From positions 1 through 38,243 of the forward strand of contig JAPUDU010000279.1 in the NCBI GenBank assembly GCA_027492935.1: a DNA stretch of 38,243 bases, in the 5' to 3' direction. Below are positions 26,177-33,931 of this stretch, piece after piece. Numbering within the stretch: the stretch's first letter is position 1; each line of letters opens with the position of its first letter. The notes beneath the pieces were generated by a model. That model made no database searches, had not been told where the DNA came from, and saw only the letters and a program-made list of their open reading frames with translations. A program made the position numbers and the translations under genes. This DNA is from Fimbriimonadaceae bacterium. GTDB lineage: Bacteria > Armatimonadota > Fimbriimonadia > Fimbriimonadales > Fimbriimonadaceae.

Positions 26177-26935
26177 ATGTTGCTGGCAACGGCTTTTGCA
26201 TTGAGCGTGAAGATGATGGATTTGGAGACAATGACCGTTAAGATTGATGGCCACTTAGCGGAGTACAAGATGGTGAAGGTTCCGGAGGGTAAGTTTGGCT
26301 TTCATGAGGACATGACCGATGTTAAGTCGTTCTGGATTGGGACGACGGAGGTCACTTGGGATTTGTATGATATTTTTGCTTATAGGTTGGATTTATCCCA
26401 AGAAATGGCGGCAAGTGATGCAGTCATTAAAGCTCGCCCGAGCAAGCCATATGGGGAACCTGATCGGGGTTATGGTCACGCGGGATATCCGGCGATTGGG
26501 ATTCATGTTCAGGCAGCCGAGGCGTTTTGTAAGTGGTTGAGCGAGAAGACAGGGAAGAAGTTTAGGTTGCCAACTGAAGCGGAGTGGGAGTATGCAGCGA
26601 TGGCGGGGAACTCAGAAGTTCCGTCGCCGATTGATGATTTTGCTTGGAGTTGGGATAATGCGGATGATACAACTCATCCGGTCGGGAAATTGAAACCGAA
26701 TGCTTGGGGACTTTATGATGTTTTAGGCAATGCAAGTGAGTGGGTGACCATGCCGGAGGAGAAATCGATTACTAAGGGTGGTCATTTTTATTCAAAGCCG
26801 AAGACTTTTGCGTTTACGATGTCGGAGCAGTACAAGCCTGAGTGGCAGATGAGAGATGCTCATACACCGAAGAGTAAGTGGTGGTTGAGTGATGGTGAGT
26901 TTGTTGGGCTTCGCTTGGTTTGTGAAGTGGAGTAA
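26177..26935 (+). CDS. formylglycine-generating-enzyme-like (SUMF1/FGE domain) protein
   Basis: A 252-residue protein with the FGE-sulfatase fold. After an N-terminal hydrophobic stretch come VPEGKFGF, FWIGTTEVTWDLYDIF, YPAIGIHVQAAEAFCKWLSE, the hallmark GKKFRLPTEAEWEYAAMAG, HPVGKLKPNAWGLYDVLGNASEWV and a final VGLRLVCE. The two catalytic Cys of true formylglycine-generating enzymes, expected in the stretch before the last strand, are absent (TKGGHFYSKPKTFAFTMSEQYKP has none). It is therefore probably a binding or scaffold member, not a sulfatase activator. No sulfatase is visible in the window. Confidence 0.87.
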   Translation: MLLATAFALSVKMMDLETMTVKIDGHLAEYKMVKVPEGKFGFHEDMTDVKSFWIGTTEVTWDLYDIFAYRLDLSQEMAASDAVIKARPSKPYGEPDRGYGHAGYPAIGIHVQAAEAFCKWLSEKTGKKFRLPTEAEWEYAAMAGNSEVPSPIDDFAWSWDNADDTTHPVGKLKPNAWGLYDVLGNASEWVTMPEEKSITKGGHFYSKPKTFAFTMSEQYKPEWQMRDAHTPKSKWWLSDGEFVGLRLVCEVE

Positions 26936-26957
26936 GCGGGCTTAATTAGTTTGACCG

Positions 26958-28508
26958 TTAGGCTTTTTTGACGGTGATGGTGGCGGTAGTTCCTTGACCG
27001 GATTGGCTTTCGATTTTGAGAGTGCCGCCGTGGGCCTTGATAATTGATTCAACGATACTAAGGCCAAGCCCAGTACCACCAGTTGCTTGGTTACGGGCGG
27101 AATCGACGCGGTAGAAGCGGTTTGTGAGCTTGCTTATGTGCTCAGGGGGGATTCCTTCTCCTGTGTCGGCGATGATGATGGAGATCAGGCCATTTTGCTC
27201 TTCGTTTTTGAGGGTGATGGTGCCGGATTCGGGAGTATGGCGGGCAGCGTTGGTGAGGAGATTGAGGATGGCCCGTTCCAGCATTGGAGGGTTGATTAGG
27301 GCGCGTTTATCCTTGAGTTCAAGCTTAAGCCGGGGGTCGTGATTGAGGTTGGATAGTTCAACTGCGCGGGCGATGACGGTGGTTAGGGAACTGGGCTCGA
27401 GGTTGGGATTTTCTTTGAGATTTTCGGTGCGCGCGAGTGTCAGCATTTGTTCGACGAGGGCGGTCATGTGATCCGTGGCGGTTTGGATGGTTTTGAACCG
27501 ATCGCGGGTTTCGGGGTCGATGTCTGTGTCTTCTTCTGCAGAGCTGGTGATGATTTTGATTCGGGTGAGAGGGGTGCGGAGTTCGTGGCTGGCGTCGGCG
27601 GTGAACTGCTTTTGGGCGGGGAGGAGGGTTTCTTTTTCGTTGAATGAAGATTGGAGGCGGGCGATCATGCCGTTGAATTCTTCGGCGAGCTGGGAAAATT
27701 CGTCGTCGCCTTGGGTTGGGATTCTTTGATTGAGGTCACGCGCGGAAAGACTGTGGGCGGCGGCGGTGAGGTCTTCGATGGGCTTGAGAGCGCGTCGGGT
27801 GAGGAATGCGGCGCCGATTGAAGCAAGGAGAAGGGTGGCGGGGACGAGGACAGCGAGGAGAAAGATTTGGGAGGACTTGATTGCGGCGAGAGGAGCGAGA
27901 TCGGCGGCAACTTGGACAACAGCTACGATTTGATTATTTCGGCGGATGGGAGCTGAGAGTATCCGGATGTGTTCTTTATTGGCGGAGATGGTTTTGTATA
28001 TTTGGTGGCCTTTAACCGAAGCTTGGAAGGAGGGGGTGTCCCATGGTTTGAGGGGTTCGGGATCGAAGAGAGGTTTTCCTTCGGTGGTTAGAATGCGGGG
28101 CCGGCGAAGAATAAGGATTTCAATGGCGTCTTGGTCGAGGTTGCGGGGGATCGGTTGCTGGCGGAGGCGGTTGGTCCAGTTGCCACCGCGGCGCTGATTG
28201 CCGTCATTGGGATCCTGGCTGGGATCGAAAAGTTGACCTTGGTTGGGGCCTTGATTTGACCCAGCACCGAAGCCTTGACTGGGGTCAGGACTTTGACCAA
28301 ACCCTTGTCCCATTCCGCCACCTCCGCGTGGTCCCTGATCTTGGGCGGCATGAACCATGGGTTCAATACGGCTAAGGAGCTCGCGGTCGATGGTTTGGAG
28401 GGTGAGTCTTTGGGTGGCAAAGGCCATGAGACCGCCGAGCAGGAGCATCGCGCAGGTGAGAATTGCGAGATTCCAGAGGGTGAGGCGGGTTCGGAAACTG
28501 GTGGCCAT
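26958..28508 (-). CDS. sensor histidine kinase
   Basis: A 516-residue sensor kinase. Membrane helix 1 (about 15-32), a periplasmic part to about 212 with an unusual Gly/Gln/Pro-rich stretch at 58-112, helix 2 (about 214-236), HAMP (about 237-290), then the phosphoacceptor box ADASHELRTPLTRIK (H308), NLLTNAARHTPESG (N box), DTGEGIPPEH and GTGLGLSIVESIIKAHGG (G boxes). All catalytic motifs are present. It starts immediately after the response regulator's stop (TAAATG), so they are one unit. The ligand is unknown. Confidence 0.95.
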   Translation of the reverse strand: MATSFRTRLTLWNLAILTCAMLLLGGLMAFATQRLTLQTIDRELLSRIEPMVHAAQDQGPRGGGGMGQGFGQSPDPSQGFGAGSNQGPNQGQLFDPSQDPNDGNQRRGGNWTNRLRQQPIPRNLDQDAIEILILRRPRILTTEGKPLFDPEPLKPWDTPSFQASVKGHQIYKTISANKEHIRILSAPIRRNNQIVAVVQVAADLAPLAAIKSSQIFLLAVLVPATLLLASIGAAFLTRRALKPIEDLTAAAHSLSARDLNQRIPTQGDDEFSQLAEEFNGMIARLQSSFNEKETLLPAQKQFTADASHELRTPLTRIKIITSSAEEDTDIDPETRDRFKTIQTATDHMTALVEQMLTLARTENLKENPNLEPSSLTTVIARAVELSNLNHDPRLKLELKDKRALINPPMLERAILNLLTNAARHTPESGTITLKNEEQNGLISIIIADTGEGIPPEHISKLTNRFYRVDSARNQATGGTGLGLSIVESIIKAHGGTLKIESQSGQGTTATITVKKA

Positions 28509-29186
28509 TTAATCTTGGTCGGGAGGACGGAGGACGTAGCCAACGCCATGGACAGTATGAATCAAGGCAGGTTTATGGGGTGGATCGACCTTTTTTCGGA
28601 GGGATGAGACGTGGAAATTGACGGTGTTGGGTTGGGTGTCGATGTTGTTCCATATCCGTTCGATGATTGCTTCGCGGGTAAGGACATGTCCGGTGCGTCG
28701 GGCGAGAGCTTCTAGGAGCGTGAACTCTCTTTTGGTGAGCCCAAGGTCTTCACCGGCTCTGGTTGCGCTGTGGGTTTGGGGGTCGATGAGGAGATCTGCG
28801 ACTTCGATGATTTGGGATTTCTTTTCGGTGTCTCGTCGGGTGATGGCGCGGATGCGGGCCATAAATTCTTGGAAAGCGAACGGTTTGACGAGGTAGTCGT
28901 CGGCGCCAGCATCGAGACCAGTTACGCGGTCTTCGATAGCATCTTTGGCGGTGAGCATGAGTATGGGGGTTGGGTCATCTTGAGCGCGGATTGCTTTGCA
29001 AACTTCGATGCCGTTAGGGGCGGGGATCATGATGTCGAGGACAATGGCAGTGTAAGAGTTTTCTACAACCATGTTGAGGGCGGTTTTGCCATCGCGGGCA
29101 ACATCGGCTGTGTGCCCGGCTTTGCGGACTGCTCGTTCGAGTTCGGAGGCGATGACGAGGTCGTCTTCGACGATGAGGATGCGCAT
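28509..29186 (-). CDS. OmpR/PhoB-family response regulator
   Basis: A 225-residue DNA-binding response regulator. The receiver domain (1-118) has the acidic pair EDD at 7-9, the phosphorylation site D51 (AIVLDIMIPAPNG), LMLTAKDAIEDR with the switch Thr and Lys101-type KPF (LVKPFAF). The winged helix (about 130-222) has LTKREFTLLEALARRTGHVLTREAI and PNTVNFHVSSLRKKV, ending TVHGVGYVLR. It is expressed with the downstream kinase. A 15-bp palindrome at 29255-29269, about 70 bp upstream, is a possible own-binding site. Confidence 0.96.
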   Translation of the reverse strand: MRILIVEDDLVIASELERAVRKAGHTADVARDGKTALNMVVENSYTAIVLDIMIPAPNGIEVCKAIRAQDDPTPILMLTAKDAIEDRVTGLDAGADDYLVKPFAFQEFMARIRAITRRDTEKKSQIIEVADLLIDPQTHSATRAGEDLGLTKREFTLLEALARRTGHVLTREAIIERIWNNIDTQPNTVNFHVSSLRKKVDPPHKPALIHTVHGVGYVLRPPDQD

Positions 29187-29254
29187 GGTTTTATTGTGGG
29201 CGATGGTTGTTTGAGAGTTGTGAGGTTTTAGGAGATACGGTGAGCTCGTTTAGG

Positions 29255-29269
29255 AAAGGATAATCCTTT
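29255..29269. promoter_or_regulatory. palindrome upstream of the response regulator gene
   Basis: AAAGGAT-A-ATCCTTT is a perfect palindrome 69 bp upstream of the response regulator start. It could be an operator or autoregulatory site. The rest of 29187-29392 shows no gene. Confidence 0.4.
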
Positions 29270-29392
29270 GGACTGTTTTTTGGTGATATGGGGTGGATGT
29301 GACAGAGATTTCCTTTTGTCCGCAGTGGATTACAGCCTTTGCGGGAAAGGACGAGGTTTTGAATTGTCAGGAAATGAAGGACGTTGGGGGAA

Positions 29393-29794
29393 TTAATCTG
29401 AAGGGAGTAGATATTCGATGAGAACATCGTGGCCGAGGTAGAAGTGGTGGGATAGGGTGCCGGCTTTGAACCACATGAGGGCGGGGGGGACGCCGGGGTA
29501 GAGGAAATCGACGACGGATTGGGCTTGGAATGGTGTTAGTACTTGGCCATCGGTGCGGACGATGATAAGGTGGAGAAGATCCTCTTCGCCTTCGAATTGG
29601 TAGCGGAACGCGTCAATTGTGCCGCCGTATGGGTTGGGCTCGATTCCGACGCTGAGGAGGGCGAATTCATCGGAGGGCCGGGAGATTTCGGGGTCGAAAT
29701 CGGGCAGAAATATGGTTTGGTTGGCTTGGATATCGTTAAGGATTTGGGCGATGACTTTGTCGCGCTGGATTTGTTCTTCTGGAGTTGGAGTCAT
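29393..29794 (-). CDS. hypothetical protein
   Basis: A 133-residue soluble protein with no signal peptide. EEQIQRDKVIAQILNDIQ forms a helix, then DFDPEISRPSDEFALLSVGIE, FRYQFEGEEDLLHLIIVRTDG and a C-terminal PPALMWFKAGTLSHHFYLGHDVLIEYLL. The length and compact mixed composition look like a single small domain. I recognise no family. TAAAAT lies 8 nt before the ATG. It is upstream of the two-component pair on the same strand with a 206-bp gap, so it is probably a separate transcript. Confidence 0.6.
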   Translation of the reverse strand: MTPTPEEQIQRDKVIAQILNDIQANQTIFLPDFDPEISRPSDEFALLSVGIEPNPYGGTIDAFRYQFEGEEDLLHLIIVRTDGQVLTPFQAQSVVDFLYPGVPPALMWFKAGTLSHHFYLGHDVLIEYLLPSD

Positions 29795-29882
29795 CAGGGG
29801 TTATTTTACGTGATTGAATTGTTTGAGATAGGCTCGGATTGGTTTGACTTAGAGGTGTGCTTTAGGGTTAAACTGTTTTTTC

Positions 29883-30425
29883 ATGGCAAAGCGCGATTTA
29901 TCTCGACGTGATTTCCTAGCGGGATCGGCGGCACTTGGGGCTACGGCAATGATGCCGAACTTCGCTTTTGGTCAGACGAGAGAGACTATGAAAGTTGGTT
30001 TGATTGGATGTGGTGGGCGGGGTCGTGATGCTGCGATCAACGTAATTGATTCCGCTGAAGGCGTTGAAATTGTTGCGTTGGGCGATGCGTTTGCGGATCG
30101 CACTCAACAAGGGGCGGACGTTATTAAGCAGTACCGCGAAAAGAATTTTAAGGTGCCGAAAGATCAGATGTTCACTGGTCTTGACGCATTTGAAAAGGTT
30201 TTGCAATGCGACATCGACATGGTGATTTTGACGACTCCTCCGGCATTCCGGGCAGATCACCTCACAGCCGCGATTAAAGCAGGCAAGCACGTTTTTATGG
30301 AGAAGCCAGTCGCGGTTGATGGCGAAGGCATTCTCAAGGTTTTTGATGCTTCAGATTTGGCTAAGAGTAAGGGCTTGGCGATTGTCGCAGGAACTCAACG
30401 ACGCCATGAAGATTCTTACCGCTAA
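29883..30425 (+). CDS. Gfo/Idh/MocA oxidoreductase, N-terminal part (broken by in-frame TAA)
   Basis: The NAD(P)-binding half of a Tat-exported sugar or inositol dehydrogenase-like protein. SRRDFLAGSAALG (about 6-18) is the Tat motif; MKVGLIGCGGRGRDA is the Rossmann start; HVFMEKPVAVD contains the EKP motif. The frame ends at TAA 30423-30425 after RRHEDSYR. The same frame resumes with GTT ATG AAA, and family members have a residue such as Glu in SYxEVMKRIHDG, so one base change (GAA to TAA) explains the stop. Restart at ATG 30429 is possible. TTGACT (29844-29849) and TAAACT (29869-29874, 8 nt before ATG) are promoter candidates. Confidence 0.85.
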   Translation: MAKRDLSRRDFLAGSAALGATAMMPNFAFGQTRETMKVGLIGCGGRGRDAAINVIDSAEGVEIVALGDAFADRTQQGADVIKQYREKNFKVPKDQMFTGLDAFEKVLQCDIDMVILTTPPAFRADHLTAAIKAGKHVFMEKPVAVDGEGILKVFDASDLAKSKGLAIVAGTQRRHEDSYR

Positions 30426-30428
30426 GTT

Positions 30429-31145
30429 ATGAAACGAATTCATGACTGCGCTATTGGTGACATTGTTTCGATGCGCTGCTATTGGAATCAAGGCGGACTT
30501 TGGAGCGTTAATCGAACTCCAGAAATGAGCGATCTTGAGTGGCAAATGCGCAACTGGCTTTACTTCACATGGTTGAGCGGTGACCATATTTGCGAACAGC
30601 ACATTCACAATATTGACGTTTGCCTTTGGGCGAGCGGAAAGACTCCGAAATCAGCCGTCGGTTTGGGTGGACGCGAAATTCGAACTGATCCGGTATTTGG
30701 TCAGGTTTTTGACCACTTTGCGGTTGAGTTCGACATGGGCGATGATTTGAAGCTTCATAGCTATTGCCGCCAGCAAGATGGCACCAAGGGCAACGTGAGT
30801 GAATTCATTCACGGAACCAAAGGTAAGAGCAATGGGAATGGCCGCATTTGGGGCGACAACGCTTACCGATGGGATGGCGAAAAGGAAAACCCATACATGG
30901 TTGAGCATCGCGATTTGATTGCTTCGGTTCGGGCAGGAACGCCGTTGAACGAAGGTCGACAAGTTGCGGAATCAACGCTTGCGGCGCTTATGGGCCGGTT
31001 TGCGGCTTATACGGGTCAGGAAGTTACTCGGGAGCAAGTGCTTGCCACGAAGGGTATGGTTCCGACCAATTTAAGTTGGGACATGTCGCTTCCGGTTGCA
31101 CCAGTTGCAGTTCCGGGTACGACGAAGATGGAAGATTTTTCCTAG
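30429..31145 (+). CDS. Gfo/Idh/MocA oxidoreductase, C-terminal part (broken gene)
   Basis: The substrate-binding half of the oxidoreductase, in the same frame as the 29883-30425 half. It opens VMKRIHDCAIGDIVSMRCYW, keeps the helix HIHNIDVCLWASG with a putative catalytic HxxxD (EQHIHNIDV), and ends with TLAALMGRFAAYTGQEVT. The 238 residues plus the first 180 give about 420, the usual length for the family. A terminator follows directly. Both halves look conserved, so the interruption is recent, a consensus error, or bypassed by reinitiation. Confidence 0.85.
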   Translation: MKRIHDCAIGDIVSMRCYWNQGGLWSVNRTPEMSDLEWQMRNWLYFTWLSGDHICEQHIHNIDVCLWASGKTPKSAVGLGGREIRTDPVFGQVFDHFAVEFDMGDDLKLHSYCRQQDGTKGNVSEFIHGTKGKSNGNGRIWGDNAYRWDGEKENPYMVEHRDLIASVRAGTPLNEGRQVAESTLAALMGRFAAYTGQEVTREQVLATKGMVPTNLSWDMSLPVAPVAVPGTTKMEDFS

Positions 31146-31163
31146 AACTCTTCACGAGGGCGC

Positions 31164-31199
31164 AGCCCCTTTCCTTTTGGGAGGGGGCTTTTTATTTTT
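31164..31199 (+). terminator. rho-independent terminator after the oxidoreductase
   Basis: AGCCCC (31164-31169) pairs with GGGGCT (31184-31189) across a TTTCC...GGGA inner stem, followed by TTTTTATTTTT. The T-run overlaps the stop of the convergent proline dehydrogenase gene. Confidence 0.85.
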
Positions 31200-32112
31200 G
31201 GAAGAGAGATTTTAGGATAAAGAGAAGATTTGCGGGACGCTCGGCGAGGCGTCGGGTGAAGTAGGGGTACCAAGCTTCCCCGAAGGGCAGATAGATGCGG
31301 ACGTTGTAGCCTTCATCTTTGAGCTGGGCTTGGAGGTCGCGCCGGATTCCGTGAAGCATCTGCCATTCTAATGAGGTTGGGTTGATGCTTTTATCTTTTA
31401 CAAACTTTTTGAGGATTGAAATGATTTGTTCGTCGTGGCTGGCGATGGCGGGGTAGTTGCCTCGAACGATGAGCTTTTTAGCTTGCTCGATGTATTTTTG
31501 GTCGACTTGTTTTTTATCGGGGTAAGCGATGGAGGGGGATTCGAGATATGCGCCTTTGACAATACGGAGGCGGCAGTAATCGGCAAGAAGTGTTTCGAGG
31601 TCGCCATCGGTTCGATGGAGGGCGCTTTGGAGGACGGTGCCGGTATTGGGGAATTCGATTCTCATTCGGCGAACGAGATCGATGGTGGTTTGGGTGTAGG
31701 GTGAGCCTTCCATATCGGCTCGGATAAAGATGTTAGCGGGCTTGGCGGCTTCGAGGAGTTTTTGGTAGTTTTCCTCGGCGAGTTCTAGAGATTGGTCAAG
31801 TCCAAGCGCGGTGAGTTTAATCGAAATGTTGATTTTGTCTCGGTGGGGACTTTGAGTAATCTTGTTGAGGAGGTCGACGTAGTGTTGGGTGGAAGTGTTG
31901 GCTTCTTCGACAGTGGCGACATTTTCTCCGAGGAGATCAAGGCTGACGTTGTAGCCTTGCTCGACAAGATTTTCGGCGGTGGTGATGGAAGCGTCGAGGG
32001 TTTCACCGGCGATAAAACGATTGACGATGGGGCGAAACAGTTTGGAATTTTTGACAAACTTTTTAACTGGAGGGAGACTTGCCGATTTGAGGATAAGATT
32101 TCTGAAGAGCAT
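31192..32112 (-). CDS. proline dehydrogenase (monofunctional)
   Basis: An FAD enzyme oxidising proline to pyrroline-5-carboxylate and feeding the respiratory chain. I set the start at the ATG at 32112 (306 residues, MLFRNLILKSASLPPVKKFV), because the upstream extension is Pro/Ser-rich and unlike the family. Marks are IFIRADMEGSPYTQTTIDLVRRM, RLRIVKGAYLESPSIAYPDK, IASHDEQII, LEWQMLHGIRRDLQ and VRIYLPFGEAWYPYFTRRLAERPANL, matching the (beta/alpha)8 barrel of PutA's PRODH domain. The aldehyde dehydrogenase (PutA C-terminal half) is not nearby. Divergent GT9 gene starts about 60 bp away. Confidence 0.94.
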   Translation of the reverse strand: MLFRNLILKSASLPPVKKFVKNSKLFRPIVNRFIAGETLDASITTAENLVEQGYNVSLDLLGENVATVEEANTSTQHYVDLLNKITQSPHRDKINISIKLTALGLDQSLELAEENYQKLLEAAKPANIFIRADMEGSPYTQTTIDLVRRMRIEFPNTGTVLQSALHRTDGDLETLLADYCRLRIVKGAYLESPSIAYPDKKQVDQKYIEQAKKLIVRGNYPAIASHDEQIISILKKFVKDKSINPTSLEWQMLHGIRRDLQAQLKDEGYNVRIYLPFGEAWYPYFTRRLAERPANLLFILKSLFQK

Positions 32113-32171
32113 CGTCGTTGACGGCGAGGATTTTACTTTGCGGGGCGAGTATTCTGCGAAACGTGGGTCAG

Positions 32172-33059
32172 GTGGTCTTAGCAAATATACGGAAGGTGGT
32201 GATTTTTTTGCCGCCGACGCTGGGGGATTGTGTAAATCACCTGGCAACTTTGCGGTGGCTGCGGGATGGTTTGCCGGGCCGGGAGATTGTGGCGGTGAGC
32301 AGTGGGTTAGGGTTGGAAGTGTTACGGAGTTGGCCGGTTGAGGGGATTGAGCTTTGGGATAGAGAGGGGCTTTGGTGGAAGCTTTTTCGAGGTCAGTTTG
32401 ATTTAGGGTTGTTCCCTTACGTGCAGAACAAGATGGTGAGGACGTCTCGGCTGTCTCGGGTGAAGAATCTTGTGGGTATGAGATGGTTTAAGAACGATGA
32501 TTTGATTAAGGCGGGTATCGACAACGTGGGGGGGGAGCATCAGGTTTTGGTTTTGTGTCGGAGGATGTTTGGGGAAGTGGGGGTGGGGTGTGGGCAGGCG
32601 GATTTCGAGAGCGTTTTGGCTGGGCTCATTGAGGTGAAGCCCGACGGCCAGTTGGTTGGATTTATGACAGGAGCTTCTCGCAGTGACAAGAAGTGGCCCT
32701 TATCAAAGTTTCGGCGAACTGCGGAAGAGATGGCGAAGATGAAGTTCGAAGTTTGGAACTTTGGAGGGCCGGACGAGTTGGACAAATTAGAAGATGTCGC
32801 AACAACGGATTGGGCGGGGACAAATCTGAGTTTTGCAGTTATTGCCCAGCATCTTTCGAACCTCGATATCTTGGTGACAAACGACACGGGATTGATGCAC
32901 TTGGCGGGGGCAGCGGGCACGCCAGTTGTGGGGATTTTTATGGCGGAGTCGCCGGATGAATATTATCCGCCAGGTACAGGGCATGAGTTGCTTGTGGGGG
33001 ATGTGAGCGTTGAGGAGGTGCTGGCGGCGGTGGACAGGATAGTGGTGAGGCAGCAATGA
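32172..33059 (+). CDS. GT9-family heptosyltransferase-like glycosyltransferase
   Basis: A GT-B enzyme of the ADP-heptose:LPS heptosyltransferase family. The typical start VVIFLPPTLGDCVNHLATLRWLRDGLP comes soon after the chosen GTG at 32172; the upstream-most TTG at 32118 would add about 18 residues of no family resemblance. MTGASRSDKKWPLSKFRRTAEEMAK, EVWNFGGPDELDK and VTNDTGLMHLAGAAGTPVVGIFMAESPDEYYPPG are the nucleotide-donor marks. The start is uncertain. It overlaps the following GT2 gene by 4 bp (ATGA), so both belong to one operon for LPS or other surface glycan. Confidence 0.88.
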   Translation: MVLANIRKVVIFLPPTLGDCVNHLATLRWLRDGLPGREIVAVSSGLGLEVLRSWPVEGIELWDREGLWWKLFRGQFDLGLFPYVQNKMVRTSRLSRVKNLVGMRWFKNDDLIKAGIDNVGGEHQVLVLCRRMFGEVGVGCGQADFESVLAGLIEVKPDGQLVGFMTGASRSDKKWPLSKFRRTAEEMAKMKFEVWNFGGPDELDKLEDVATTDWAGTNLSFAVIAQHLSNLDILVTNDTGLMHLAGAAGTPVVGIFMAESPDEYYPPGTGHELLVGDVSVEEVLAAVDRIVVRQQ

Positions 33060-33931
33060 GGATTAAAGCGTGTGTGTTGACGTATCGGGAGATCGAGATG
33101 GCATCTCGGTGTTTGGCGAGTATTAGCGGTGTTGATGAGGCTGAAGTTTTTTTTAATGGGAGTGATGGGGAGGCGGAGAAAGATTTTGGAATTCCTGATG
33201 TGACTGTGCTTTCTTCGGCGGAGAATTTGGCGTTTGCGGAGGTGGTGAATCGAGCGATTGAACGGGCGGATGGATTTGATTTGCTATTGTTTGTGACGAA
33301 TGATGTTACTTTTCAGCAAGGTGCAATTGAGCATTTGATTCATGGAATGGAGGATGGGGTTGGGCTGTGTGGACCGATTCAAATGGAACCAGACATGAGG
33401 ACGGTACACCATGGGGGTGGGGGTTTTAAAAGAAAAGAATGGAAGGCTGAGGTCGAGAATGACTTGCAGGCCATTGACGGTTTGGATCGCCAATGGATTG
33501 ATGGGGGGGCGATGATGATTCGGGTTTCGGCGGTGATGGAGGTGGGTTTGTTGCGACCGGAGTTTGGATTTTATTGGGAGGATGTGGATTGGGGTTTGCG
33601 GTTTGTGGAGAAGGGTTGGAAGGTTAGGATTAATCCGGCGGCGGTTGTCACGCATGAGAAGAGTCCGACGACGGGCAAGTTTGGGAAATGGAAGAAGTAC
33701 ATGATTGCGCGGAATCGGGCGCTTTCGGCGCGACTGCACTTGAAGGGTAAAGAGTTTGATCAGGTATCTGCATACTTAAAGCGGTCGGCATTTTTTAAGG
33801 TGGTTAAGAAATTTTTTAGGGAAGATTCGTTGATTTACCGGGCGGCGATTCGGGATGGATTGACGGGGAATTATGAATACATGAACCAGCCGATTGCGGA
33901 TGATGATCCGCGATGGCGCGACGTTCTTTAG
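33056..33931 (+). CDS. GT2-family glycosyltransferase
   Basis: A 291-residue A-type glycosyltransferase. CVLTYREIEMASRCLASISG opens the nucleotide-binding fold, LLFVTNDVTFQQGAIEHLI is the DxD-like site (TND), and GGAMMIRVSAVMEVGLLRPEFGFYWEDVDWGLRFVEKGWKVRI carries the conserved EDVD typical of rhamnosyltransferase-like GT2 members. With dTDP-rhamnose genes elsewhere in the window, rhamnosyl transfer is a reasonable but unproven guess. It overlaps the GT9 gene by 4 bp at the start and the convergent GT2 gene by 4 bp at the end. Confidence 0.9.
   Translation: MRIKACVLTYREIEMASRCLASISGVDEAEVFFNGSDGEAEKDFGIPDVTVLSSAENLAFAEVVNRAIERADGFDLLLFVTNDVTFQQGAIEHLIHGMEDGVGLCGPIQMEPDMRTVHHGGGGFKRKEWKAEVENDLQAIDGLDRQWIDGGAMMIRVSAVMEVGLLRPEFGFYWEDVDWGLRFVEKGWKVRINPAAVVTHEKSPTTGKFGKWKKYMIARNRALSARLHLKGKEFDQVSAYLKRSAFFKVVKKFFREDSLIYRAAIRDGLTGNYEYMNQPIADDDPRWRDVL

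Noticed and set aside
26177-26935. Active sulfatase-activating enzyme
   Set aside because: The expected catalytic Cys pair is missing and no sulfatase is encoded nearby.
31192-32247. Longer proline dehydrogenase start at 32247
   Set aside because: The first 45 residues are Pro/Ser-rich, overlap the divergent gene's promoter and have no family resemblance.
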